Shown: positions 1 through 6,555 of the stretch, piece by piece
How positions within the stretch are numbered: position 1 is the stretch's first letter
Layout of the letters: the number at the start of each line of letters is the position of its first letter
Source: JBLHUT01 sp047629975
GTDB taxonomy: Bacteria > Pseudomonadota > Alphaproteobacteria > Rhodobacterales > Rhodobacteraceae
Direction of reading: 5' to 3'
NCBI GenBank assembly: GCA_047629975.1
Contig: JBLHUT010000194.1
Span: forward strand, 1-6,976
Length of the DNA stretch: 6,976 nt
The notes under the pieces: generated by a model
The model's database searches: none
Told to the model about the DNA's origin: nothing
What the model saw: only the letters and a program-made list of their open reading frames with translations
Position numbers and translations under genes: made by a program

Positions 1-1169
1 TTCAATGCCTCGGTGGTGATCCGTTTGGCATTGATCACCAGCGGAATCGCCAAAGCACGCGCCACGATCGTTGCGTGGCTGCCAACGGCCCCTTCCTCCA
101 GCACGATCCCGCGCAGCGCCCGGCCATAGCTGAGCAACTCTCCGGGGCCGATGTTGCGGGCAATCAGGATCGGGTTCTCGGGCATCTCGGCACCGGTATG
201 GCTGCCTTGTCCGGTCAGAATGCGCAGCAGGCGGTTCGACAGATCATCCAGATCCGCGAGCCGTTCACGCAGGTAGCTATCGGTGACTTGCTCCATGCGG
301 GCGCGGGCCGAAGACTGCTCCTTCTCAACGGCGGCTTCGGCGGAAAGACCACGTGCGATGTCCTCTTCCATCCGCCGCAACCAGCCTTTGGAGTTTGCAA
401 ACATCCTGTAGGTTTCAAGAACTTCTGTCGGTTCTTTGTCATTGAGTTCTGTTGTGGACAGCAATTCGTCAACTGACACTCGCAAGGTTTCAACGGCCGT
501 GCGCAGACGTATCGTTTCGGCCTCGGCATCATCCGAAAAGGGGTTCGTGATCACCACACGCGGTTCATGCAGATAGGCACGGCCCTGTGCCGTGCCCTCC
601 TGCCCTACATTTCCGCGTAACATAACAGCGCGCTGGTGCGGTGCCGACAAGGCAGCCCCTTCGCCCACAAACGCCCCCAGTTCCGTCATCTCGGCCAGCA
701 CCATCGCCACAACTTCAAGCGCATAAAGATCATCTTCGGAATAGGCGCGTGCTTCTTTTGACTGCACGACCAGAACGCCCATGCGCTCGCCCAGCCGTTG
801 GACCGGCACCCCCAGAAACGCTGAATAGATTTCCTCGCCGGTTTCGGGCATGAACCGGAAACCGCGCTCGGCCGGAGCATTTGCAGTGTTCACAGCCCGT
901 GACCGCAGCGCGACCCGCCCCACAAGCCCTTCGCCCAGCCGCATCCGGGTCTGGTGAACGGCCTCGGGATTAAGGCCCTGAGTGGCGCAAAGTTCAAGGG
1001 TATCGGCATCCCTGAACAGATAGACAGAGCACACATCTGTGCCCATCTCGCTGGCAATCAGTTGGACGATACGGTCAAGACGTTCCTGACCCTGCGCGGC
1101 TTGCGACAGGGTTTCACGCAGTTTCTGAAGAAGCTTTCGGCTTCCGCTCTCGCTTTTCGTGTTGCCCAT
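1..1169 (-). CDS. ptsP: PtsP, phosphoenolpyruvate-protein phosphotransferase (EI-Ntr), 3' end cut by window
   Basis: First enzyme of the nitrogen phosphotransferase system: it autophosphorylates from PEP on a histidine and passes the phosphate to NPr (PtsO/HPr-like) in the cytoplasm, a regulatory rather than sugar-uptake relay. Reading the minus strand from ATG 1169 gives an unbroken 389-codon frame to the window edge. A GAF sensor domain covers roughly residues 25-165, an EI N-terminal PEP-utiliser region follows from about 183, and the swivelling phosphohistidine domain starts near 320. The active-site motif GSHATIVAR is present with the phosphoacceptor His at about residue 365, close to the position in E. 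coli PtsP. The C-terminal PEP-binding barrel (about 350 residues in the family) lies outside. The start is supported by GGGAG four bases upstream and by lying only 9 bases after the lysC stop, so the two genes are almost certainly cotranscribed. The GAF domain separates it from sugar-type EI (PtsI). Confidence 0.93.
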   Translation of the reverse strand, partial: MGNTKSESGSRKLLQKLRETLSQAAQGQERLDRIVQLIASEMGTDVCSVYLFRDADTLELCATQGLNPEAVHQTRMRLGEGLVGRVALRSRAVNTANAPAERGFRFMPETGEEIYSAFLGVPVQRLGERMGVLVVQSKEARAYSEDDLYALEVVAMVLAEMTELGAFVGEGAALSAPHQRAVMLRGNVGQEGTAQGRAYLHEPRVVITNPFSDDAEAETIRLRTAVETLRVSVDELLSTTELNDKEPTEVLETYRMFANSKGWLRRMEEDIARGLSAEAAVEKEQSSARARMEQVTDSYLRERLADLDDLSNRLLRILTGQGSHTGAEMPENPILIARNIGPGELLSYGRALRGIVLEEGAVGSHATIVARALAIPLVINAKRITTEAL

Positions 1170-1178
1170 TGGCTCCCG

Positions 1179-2417
1179 TCAGGCGGCTTTGTCCAACCCA
1201 AATGCATCATGCAGGGCTTGGACCGCTAATTCCAGATACTTCCTGTCAATCAGCACGGAAATCTTTATCTCCGAGGTTGTGATGACTTTTATGTTGATCC
1301 CCTCGTTCTTCAAAGAGGCGAACATCTGGGCGGCGACCCCGGCGTGGCTGCGCATGCCGATGCCGACAACCGACACCTTGCAGACATCGGTATCAGCGAT
1401 CAGATCGTGATAATTGATGTCACCTTTTTCCTTGGCCTCGGACATGGCCCGTTCGGCGCGCGCGACGTGATCTGTCGGGCACGAAAAGGTCATGTCGGTG
1501 CGTCCCTCCTCAGAGATGTTCTGCACGATCATGTCCACATTCACTCCGGCCTCGGCAAGCGGGCCAAAGATGGCCGCGGCGATGCCCGGACGGTCGGCCA
1601 CTGAAATCAGGGTCATTTTGGCTTCATCGCGGCTGTACGCGACCCCTGCGACGACGTTGCTTTCCATGATTTCCTCCTCGGAGCAGACAAGCGTGCCTGC
1701 GTGTTCGTTGTTGTCTTCGAAACTTGAGAGCACCCTCAGGCGCACTTTGTACCGCATCGCCAGTTCGACCGAGCGGGTTTGCAGCACCTTGGCCCCCAAG
1801 GACGCCAGCTCCAGCATTTCTTCAAACGCGATGCGATCAAGCTTGCGCGCCTTGCTCGTGATCCGCGGGTCGGTTGTGTAAACGCCGTCCACGTCGGTGT
1901 AGATATCGCAGCGTTCGGCCCCGAAAGCGGCGGCAAAGGCCACGGCAGTTGTGTCAGAGCCGCCCCGACCCAGCGTGGTAATGCGGCCCTCCGAGCTTAC
2001 GCCCTGAAACCCTGCCACGACGCCGACTTTCATGCCTTCGGCAAACTTGGCATTCATGTTTTCTGTCGGGATTTCAACGATCCGTGCCGAGGCATGCACC
2101 GAGGTCGTCTTGAGCGGGACCTGCCAGCCTTGCCAGCTGCGCGCGGGAATATCCATTTCCTGTAGCGTCAGCGCCATAAGTCCGGCTGTGACGTTTTCGC
2201 CACTGCTGACCACGGCATCAAATTCGCGCGCGTCATAGAACGGCGAGGTTTCATCGACCCAGCCGACAAGCTCGTTGGTCTTGCCCGACATCGCAGACAC
2301 GATGACGATCACGTCATAGCCGTTCGCAACCTCGCGCCCGACGCGTTTGGCTGCCCGCCGGATACGGTCAAGCGTTGCGACAGATGTGCCGCCGAATTTC
2401 ATCACCAGAAGCGGCAT
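1179..2417 (-). CDS. lysC: Aspartate kinase
   Basis: Phosphorylates L-aspartate with ATP, the committed step to lysine/diaminopimelate, methionine, threonine and isoleucine. The 412-residue protein has the N-terminal kinase motif KFGGTSV (residues 7-13), SSGEN near 71-75 and the GRGGSDTTA substrate/ATP loop (150-158), followed by YTDVDGVYTTDPR (173-185). Two C-terminal ACT domains follow, about 265-335 and 345-412, containing SVADRPGIAAAIF and GIGMRSHAGVAAQMF; these are the usual site of feedback inhibition by lysine and/or threonine. Length is typical for the alphaproteobacterial monofunctional enzyme. The frame stays open for 61 codons further upstream, but ATG 2417 is preferred because AAGGA lies 9 bases before it and the family begins a few residues before KFGG. 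It leads a tight pair with ptsP (9-base gap) and is divergent from betB. An internal GTG/ATG start giving a separate regulatory subunit, as in Bacillus and corynebacteria, cannot be excluded. Confidence 0.97.
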   Translation of the reverse strand: MPLLVMKFGGTSVATLDRIRRAAKRVGREVANGYDVIVIVSAMSGKTNELVGWVDETSPFYDAREFDAVVSSGENVTAGLMALTLQEMDIPARSWQGWQVPLKTTSVHASARIVEIPTENMNAKFAEGMKVGVVAGFQGVSSEGRITTLGRGGSDTTAVAFAAAFGAERCDIYTDVDGVYTTDPRITSKARKLDRIAFEEMLELASLGAKVLQTRSVELAMRYKVRLRVLSSFEDNNEHAGTLVCSEEEIMESNVVAGVAYSRDEAKMTLISVADRPGIAAAIFGPLAEAGVNVDMIVQNISEEGRTDMTFSCPTDHVARAERAMSEAKEKGDINYHDLIADTDVCKVSVVGIGMRSHAGVAAQMFASLKNEGINIKVITTSEIKISVLIDRKYLELAVQALHDAFGLDKAA

Positions 2418-2426
2418 GGCATGCGT

Positions 2427-2431
2427 TCCTT
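2427..2431 (-). promoter_or_regulatory. Shine-Dalgarno site that fixes the lysC start
   Basis: AAGGA on the minus strand, 9 bases before ATG 2417. It decides between this start and the open frame that continues 61 codons upstream without homology to aspartokinases. Confidence 0.6.
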
Positions 2432-2489
2432 TTGCCGTCGAGAGAGCTGGCCGGGGAGGACGCTGTGCGCATCTTCCGGCATCGTTGCG

Positions 2490-2518
2490 GGAATAAAAGA
2501 AGGCGTTCGCAGGCGCAA
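2490..2518 (-). promoter_or_regulatory. Candidate lysC-ptsP promoter
   Basis: On the minus strand TTGCGC (2518-2513) and TATTCC (2495-2490) are separated by exactly 17 bases. Each matches three positions of the sigma-70 consensus, with the TTG and TAT cores present. Transcription would begin near 2483 and leave a leader of about 65 bases before the lysC ATG. The T/A-rich stretch around 2492-2498 stands out in an otherwise very GC-rich gap. This is pattern matching only; no attenuator or riboswitch fold was recognised in the leader. Confidence 0.3.
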
Positions 2519-2628
2519 GGGCCGCGAGTGCGGCAAAGGCCCCTGTGCGGCGCGATTGCACCGGTTGCCGCTGCGTGTTGGGGCTGGACCGGGGCGTCAA
2601 TGGGACTTAGGTCTGTCGGGAAGCCTTC

Positions 2629-2632
2629 GGAG
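2629..2632 (+). promoter_or_regulatory. Shine-Dalgarno site supporting the betB start
   Basis: GGAG, 6 bases before ATG 2639. It favours this start over the in-frame ATG at 2600 and over longer readings of the same open frame. Confidence 0.5.
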
Positions 2633-2638
2633 AATGCC

Positions 2639-4099
2639 ATGACCCAATTGATTGCCCAACCCGCCGCCAGCCATTTCATCAACGGACAGCCTGTCGATGA
2701 TCCCGCCGGAGAGATGTGGCCGGTGATTTACCCAGCCACGGGTGAGATCATTGCGACAATCCACGCCGCGACCCCTGTGTTGGTCGATGCCGCACTTGAG
2801 GCTGCCGCGGTGGCGCAAAAGGCATGGGGCGCATTGCCGGGTGTCGAACGGGGCAGGGTGCTGCGGCGTGCCGCCGATATCATCCGTGCGCGCAACGCCG
2901 AATTGTCGCGGCTTGAAACGCTCGATACCGGAAAGCCGATTCAGGAAACACTGGTGGCGGATGCGACGTCTGCTGCGGATGCGCTTGAGTATTTTGGTGG
3001 TCTGGCGGCGAGTATTGCAGGCGAGCATATTTCGCTGGGCGGTGATTTTGCCTATACGATTCGCGAGCCTTTGGGGGTTTGTGTCGGGATCGGTGCATGG
3101 AACTATCCAATGCAGATTGCCGCGTGGAAATCGGCACCGGCGCTGGCGTGTGGCAATTCGATGGTGTTCAAGCCGTCGGATCTGACCCCGCTAAGCGCGC
3201 TTGCGCTGGCTGAAATCTACCGCGAGGCGGGGCTGCCGGACGGGGTGTTCAACGTCGTGCAGGGGGCGGGCTCGGTTGGTGCCGCACTGGTCAGTGATCC
3301 GCGTGTGGCAAAGGTCTCGCTGACAGGATCTGTGCCAACCGGGCAAAAGGTCTATGCCGCCGCCGCCGCCGGAATGCGCCACGTCACGATGGAACTTGGC
3401 GGCAAAAGCCCGATCCTGATCTTTGACGATGCCAATCTGGACGATGCGGTGTCGGGGGCGATCAACGGTAATTTCTACTCCTCGGGCCAGATCTGTTCGA
3501 ACGGCACACGGGTGTTCGTGCAAGAGCCCATGATGGAGCGGTTTCTGACCCGTCTGGCAGAACGGGTTGCCAATGCGCGCGCGGGTGATCCACTTGATCC
3601 TGAAACAAATTTTGGCCCGATGGTTTCAGAGGCGCAGATGAACATCGTGCTGGGCCATATCGAGGCAGGCAAGGCCGAAGGCGCGCGGCTTGTGTGCGGG
3701 GGCGCGCGCATGGACCGCGAGGGCTACTTTGTGGCGCCCACGGTGTTTGCCGGTGTGACCGATGACATGTCGCTTGCCCGTAACGAGATTTTCGGCCCCG
3801 TCATGAGCGTGCTGTCGTTCGAAACCGAAGAAGAAGCCGTCAGGCGGGCGAATGACACAGAGTTCGGCCTGTCGGGGGCGGTGTTCACGCGTGATTTGAC
3901 GCGCGCCCACCGGGTTGTCGGCGCATTGCAGGCCGGGTCATGCTGGATCAACCAGTACAATCTGACACCTGTCGAGCTTCCGTTCGGAGGGTCGAAAATG
4001 TCAGGGGTCGGGCGCGAGAATGGTCGCGGTGCCATCGATTTCTTCACACAAGCCAAGACAGTCTATGTGGGTATGGGGCCTGTGGAGGCCGCCTACTAA
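2639..4099 (+). CDS. betB: Betaine aldehyde dehydrogenase
   Basis: NAD(P)-dependent oxidation of betaine aldehyde to glycine betaine, the second step from choline to this osmolyte and carbon source; cytoplasmic. The 486-residue protein is a full-length aldehyde dehydrogenase. GAWNYP carries the oxyanion Asn at 155, VFKPSD the cofactor-binding Lys at 178, SLTGSVPTG lies in the nucleotide fold, MELGGKSP carries the general base Glu 252, and SSGQICSNGTRV carries the nucleophile Cys 286. NEIFGPV (382-388) and the C-terminal WINQYNLTPVELPFGG and SGVGRENG segments are the BetB-like signature. ATG 2639 was chosen because GGAG lies 6 bases upstream and family alignments start here; an in-frame ATG at 2600 is the main alternative. 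The upstream open frame into lysC has no family support. No betA, betC, betI or choline transporter is adjacent, so substrate is assigned from sequence only; another amino-aldehyde (for example gamma-aminobutyraldehyde type) is possible. Confidence 0.9.
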   Translation: MTQLIAQPAASHFINGQPVDDPAGEMWPVIYPATGEIIATIHAATPVLVDAALEAAAVAQKAWGALPGVERGRVLRRAADIIRARNAELSRLETLDTGKPIQETLVADATSAADALEYFGGLAASIAGEHISLGGDFAYTIREPLGVCVGIGAWNYPMQIAAWKSAPALACGNSMVFKPSDLTPLSALALAEIYREAGLPDGVFNVVQGAGSVGAALVSDPRVAKVSLTGSVPTGQKVYAAAAAGMRHVTMELGGKSPILIFDDANLDDAVSGAINGNFYSSGQICSNGTRVFVQEPMMERFLTRLAERVANARAGDPLDPETNFGPMVSEAQMNIVLGHIEAGKAEGARLVCGGARMDREGYFVAPTVFAGVTDDMSLARNEIFGPVMSVLSFETEEEAVRRANDTEFGLSGAVFTRDLTRAHRVVGALQAGSCWINQYNLTPVELPFGGSKMSGVGRENGRGAIDFFTQAKTVYVGMGPVEAAY

Positions 4100-4129
4100 G
4101 GGCGTGCACTTTTCGGTAAATTCGACAAT

Positions 4130-4143
4130 TTGATCTGGATCAA
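4130..4143. promoter_or_regulatory. FNR/FnrL-type binding site
   Basis: TTGATCTGGATCAA is an exact match to the FNR consensus TTGAT-N4-ATCAA; the inverted repeat extends one more base on each side (TTTGATC/GATCAAA, 4129-4144). FNR-family regulators (FnrL, NnrR, DnrD in this lineage) use this site to control genes under low oxygen or nitric oxide. The centre at 4136.5 would place a class II start (-41.5) near 4178, with a weak -10-like ATAGCC/TAGCCT around 4165-4170, about 22 bases ahead of the ATG at 4200. The only gene it can plausibly activate is the small ORF at 4200, possibly with the nuclease after it. FNR and NO-responsive homologues cannot be told apart from the site alone. Confidence 0.65.
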
Positions 4144-4188
4144 AGCTCAAAACCTTGGGGACGATAGCCTGAGAGCATCTTTTTGTGT

Positions 4189-4194
4189 GAGGTG
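4189..4194 (+). promoter_or_regulatory. Shine-Dalgarno site of the small ORF
   Basis: GAGGTG, 5 bases before ATG 4200. The GTG at 4197 directly before this ATG is a less likely start. The site is one of the better ribosome binding sites in the window and is the main argument that the small ORF is translated. Confidence 0.5.
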
Positions 4195-4199
4195 CTGTG

Positions 4200-4454
4200 A
4201 TGGGATCTATCAAAGCAAAAGTATCCAGTGGGCGGGGGCGGCATCCGACGGTTGTTGATTTGCTCAATGGTCGGGATACCGAGTTTGTAAAACTGTTGGA
4301 TGATTATATCGAAGTGTCGCTGGCGTTGCAGTTGTCCGAGACGCACGTTGTTCCGCTTGGGGCGCCGCGCGAGTTGGAACTTAGGTGTAAACGATCGGTA
4401 TTGAGGAGCGATTTGTCGTATTTCCTGACAGGAATGAGCAAAGCCTGTGTGTAG
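4200..4454 (+). CDS. Unrecognised 84-residue protein, downstream of an FNR-type site
   Basis: I do not recognise the family. The product is a small, soluble-looking protein without signal peptide or membrane segment. It has a basic start (GSIKAKVSSGRGRHP), a central amphipathic stretch FVKLLDDYIEVSLALQLSE (about 29-47) that could form a helix, then VPLGAPRELELR, and a tail of about 23 residues with two cysteines. Support for a real gene comes from the ribosome binding site 5 bases upstream, the perfect FNR-type palindrome about 60 bases further up, and GC-ended codons through the first two thirds. The tail uses more rare codons (AGG twice, CGA, GTA, TGT), so the reading frame may be decayed or shifted after about residue 61. 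It lies in the betB-to-nuclease interval on the same strand as both. It could be a real small regulatory or stress protein, or a remnant. Confidence 0.5.
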   Translation: MGSIKAKVSSGRGRHPTVVDLLNGRDTEFVKLLDDYIEVSLALQLSETHVVPLGAPRELELRCKRSVLRSDLSYFLTGMSKACV

Positions 4455-4503
4455 CACTATTTGACGCCTTGAATTGTGCGCCACGCTGCATCATGTCCCT
4501 GAC

Positions 4504-5154
4504 GTGGTGCGATTTTTTCTTATACTGAGTCTGCTCTTTGCCGGTGCGGCATGGGGCCGGACTGTGACTGGCCCGGTGTCTGTCACAGACGGCGACACGT
4601 TGCGTGTGGCGGGTGATCGTGTGCGATTGTACGGGGTCGATGCGCCAGAAGCGGATCAGACCTGTTGGCGGGATGGCGTCAGTTGGGCCTGCGGTCTGTG
4701 GGCTACCCGGCAACTGCGTGAGCAAATAGCAGGGCGCATCGTCACCTGTGATGTGATCGGAACCGATCGCTATGACAGGCTTGTGGCGAAATGCTTTGTT
4801 GATGGTCGTGATATTGCCGTTGATCTGGTCCGGCGCGGTGTTGTCACGGCCTATGCCCGCTATTCCCAAGATTACATCGCCCTTGAAACACAAGCTGTGC
4901 ACGAGGGCGTCGGGCTTTGGGCCTCTGAATTCGTGCGTCCTGCGGCCTGGCGTCGTGCGGCGTCGCAGGGCGCGGCAAATGTCTCCGAGGGCACCTGTGT
5001 GATCAAGGGGAACATTTCCAGCGGTGGCCGCATTTTTCACATGCCCGGCCAGACAGATTATCGCCGGACGCGCATTTCGAAAAGCAAGGGCGAGCGTTGG
5101 TTCTGCTCCGAAAGTGATGCCGTGGCGGCAGGCTGGCGCAAGGCGCGTCGTTAA
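4504..5154 (+). CDS. Secreted thermonuclease-family (SNase-like) nuclease
   Basis: Staphylococcal-nuclease fold enzyme expected to cut DNA/RNA phosphodiesters with Ca2+, outside the cytoplasm. Numbered from GTG 4504 (216 residues), residues 1-18 form a signal peptide (FFLILSLLFAGAAWG). The SNase core spans about 20-145 and every catalytic position aligns with the S. aureus enzyme: Asp 31 in TDGDT, Arg 41, Asp 46 and Glu 49 in RLYGVDAPE, and Arg 92 in DRYDR. Cys 54, 63, 82 and 97 could form disulfides in the periplasm. A C-terminal extension (about 165-216) has CVIKGN, GRIFHMPGQTDY, ERWFCSE and AGWRKARR, a conserved tail I associate with alphaproteobacterial members. The start is uncertain: GTG 4504, GTG 4507 or TTG 4474 all lack a good ribosome binding site. 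It follows the small ORF by about 50 bases and may share its transcript. It converges on and overlaps the regulator gene by 4 bases. Confidence 0.9.
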   Translation: MVRFFLILSLLFAGAAWGRTVTGPVSVTDGDTLRVAGDRVRLYGVDAPEADQTCWRDGVSWACGLWATRQLREQIAGRIVTCDVIGTDRYDRLVAKCFVDGRDIAVDLVRRGVVTAYARYSQDYIALETQAVHEGVGLWASEFVRPAAWRRAASQGAANVSEGTCVIKGNISSGGRIFHMPGQTDYRRTRISKSKGERWFCSESDAVAAGWRKARR

Positions 5155-6545
5155 AAGTGCTCCGAAACACCATAGGGCAGCACGCTGCGCTGGTCTGATG
5201 CGGGGTCCAGTTTGCGCTCCAGTGGCGGCACAGAGCGTTGATGGCACGCCACCCGCTCACAAATCCGACAGGAAATCCCGATAGGTTCAAAGGCTTTGGG
5301 TGCGTCGACATCCATCCCGTCGGCATAAACAAGTGCGCCTGCGTGCCCGACCTCGCAGCCAAGGGCGATGGCATAGCGGCGCATCGGTGCGCCCCATGTG
5401 CCACCGGGTTTGGAAACATCGCGGGCCAACGAGACATAGCGCACCCCGTCAGGGGTCTCTGCCAGTTGTCTCAGGAAGTTGCGCGGCGTCTCAAAGGCCC
5501 TGTGAACATTCCACAGCGGACATGCGCCGCCAAAGCGGGCAAATTGCAGGCGCGTCGCAGAGTGGCGTTTGGTGATGGTGCCGGCCTGATCGACGCGCAC
5601 GAAAAAGAACGGCACGCCTTTGGCACCGGGGCGTTGCAGGGTGGACAGCCGATGGGCGACCTGCTCGATTGACGCCCCGAACATCGAGGCGAGCGCTTCG
5701 ATGTCATGGCGGGTCTTTTGCGCCGCCGCCAGAAACCTGCGGTACGGCATTAGGGCGGCCCCGGCAAAATAGTTGGACAATCCGATCTTGGCGATCGTGC
5801 GAGCTTCGCTCGAGTGAAAGCGGGCGTGATCCAGTGTCGCTTCCAGCAGGTCATTTTGCGTCAAAAACGCCAGTTGATGCAGGATCTGGAAGCGTTGCGT
5901 GCTGCGCGGGGCGTGGGCCGACAGGACAAGGATGCCGGCTTTTTGATCGAATTTGCGCAACGCGACATCCTCGCGGGTTTCGACCTTGATGCCGCGGTCA
6001 TCAAGCATTTGCCGCGCGGCCGTGACGGGGTCTCCTGATTGACCGATCTGTTCTGCGGCGCGGTCGACCGCATCCAGATAATTGTCGCAATAGTGGAAGA
6101 AGTCGCGCACCTCGTCCCACGGCGAGGCAGGGCTGGGCCCTCTTTGAGTGCCCAACGCCTCGTCCAGCGACGCGAGCCTTTCGTGGGTTTGCCGGTATGC
6201 GCGGTGCAGTTCAAGAAACGCCCGCGCAAAAGCCGGCGCATTCGAGGCGGCCAGCCTGAGATCCGCGAGCGGGGGAGCATCCGAAAAAACAGGATCGGCC
6301 AAGGCTTCGCGCATATCGGTCACAAGCCGTTCGGTGTCGCCCGTGCTCAACTCGGTGACGTCAAAGCCGAATTCCTGTGCCAATCCCAGAACAACGCCGG
6401 TCGATACCGGTCTGTTGTTGTTCTCCATCTGGTTGAGATAGGGCAGGGACACGCCAAGTTTGGCTGCAAAGATTTTTTGGGTCAGCCCGAGCCGCAATCG
6501 GACTTCTCGCAATTTGGCCCCGGCATAAAGTTTCTGAATCGCCAT
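5151..6545 (-). CDS. XRE-family regulator of the short-chain fatty acyl-CoA (ScfR/PccR-like) type
   Basis: Predicted cytoplasmic DNA-binding regulator, 464 residues, the usual family length. An XRE helix-turn-helix lies at about 8-64 (LREVRLRLGLTQ, recognition helix near SLPYLNQMEN). A helical linker with an ImmA/IrrE-like segment follows at about 185-275. There the zinc motif HExxH is degenerate, reading HQLAF at 223-227, while SNYFAGAALMPY (257-268) is kept, so the domain is a sensor rather than a protease. A DUF2083-like C-terminal domain (about 300-460) holds Cys 342, 397, 426, 429 and 434, including CRICERVAC, which could bind a metal or Fe-S cluster. Relatives such as R. sphaeroides PccR and mycobacterial PrpR/RamB sense acyl-CoA and control propionate or acetate assimilation. 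No pcc, mcm or prp gene is in view, so the target is unknown. ATG 6545 fits the family start, and AAAGG lies 8 bases upstream. The gap before it contains TTTGCAA-like boxes suggesting autoregulation. Confidence 0.88.
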   Translation of the reverse strand: MAIQKLYAGAKLREVRLRLGLTQKIFAAKLGVSLPYLNQMENNNRPVSTGVVLGLAQEFGFDVTELSTGDTERLVTDMREALADPVFSDAPPLADLRLAASNAPAFARAFLELHRAYRQTHERLASLDEALGTQRGPSPASPWDEVRDFFHYCDNYLDAVDRAAEQIGQSGDPVTAARQMLDDRGIKVETREDVALRKFDQKAGILVLSAHAPRSTQRFQILHQLAFLTQNDLLEATLDHARFHSSEARTIAKIGLSNYFAGAALMPYRRFLAAAQKTRHDIEALASMFGASIEQVAHRLSTLQRPGAKGVPFFFVRVDQAGTITKRHSATRLQFARFGGACPLWNVHRAFETPRNFLRQLAETPDGVRYVSLARDVSKPGGTWGAPMRRYAIALGCEVGHAGALVYADGMDVDAPKAFEPIGISCRICERVACHQRSVPPLERKLDPASDQRSVLPYGVSEHF

Positions 6546-6555
6546 GGGCCCTGCC

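Noticed and set aside
2418..2600. 61-codon upstream extension of the lysC frame
   Set aside because: It has no resemblance to aspartokinase, while ATG 2417 has a ribosome binding site and gives the family's usual length. The open frame is explained by high GC content.
2375..2638. 88-codon upstream extension of the betB frame, overlapping the lysC start
   Set aside because: It would run antisense into the lysC coding region and adds a segment not found in aldehyde dehydrogenases; ATG 2639 fits family and ribosome binding site.
2540..2638. betB promoter or BetI operator in the divergent gap
   Set aside because: Only weak TTG-containing hexamers with poor -10 partners were found, and no clear palindrome, so nothing is called.
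4100..4199. Intrinsic terminator after betB
   Set aside because: No GC-rich stem followed by a T-run was found. The only strong inverted repeat there is the FNR-type palindrome, and the short T-run at 4180-4184 has no stem before it.
4140..4484. 114-residue minus-strand ORF opposite the small plus-strand ORF
   Set aside because: No ribosome binding site or codon pattern favouring it was seen, it is rich in unusual residues, and the promoter-like elements point to the plus strand.
4381..5247. 288-residue minus-strand ORF opposite the nuclease gene
   Set aside because: It is the antisense shadow of a well-supported SNase gene with all catalytic residues; its translation resembles no family I know.
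5808..5820. Small hairpin-like repeat (CGAGC/GCTCG) around 5810
   Set aside because: It lies within conserved coding sequence of the ScfR-type regulator, has a short stem and no T-run on either side.
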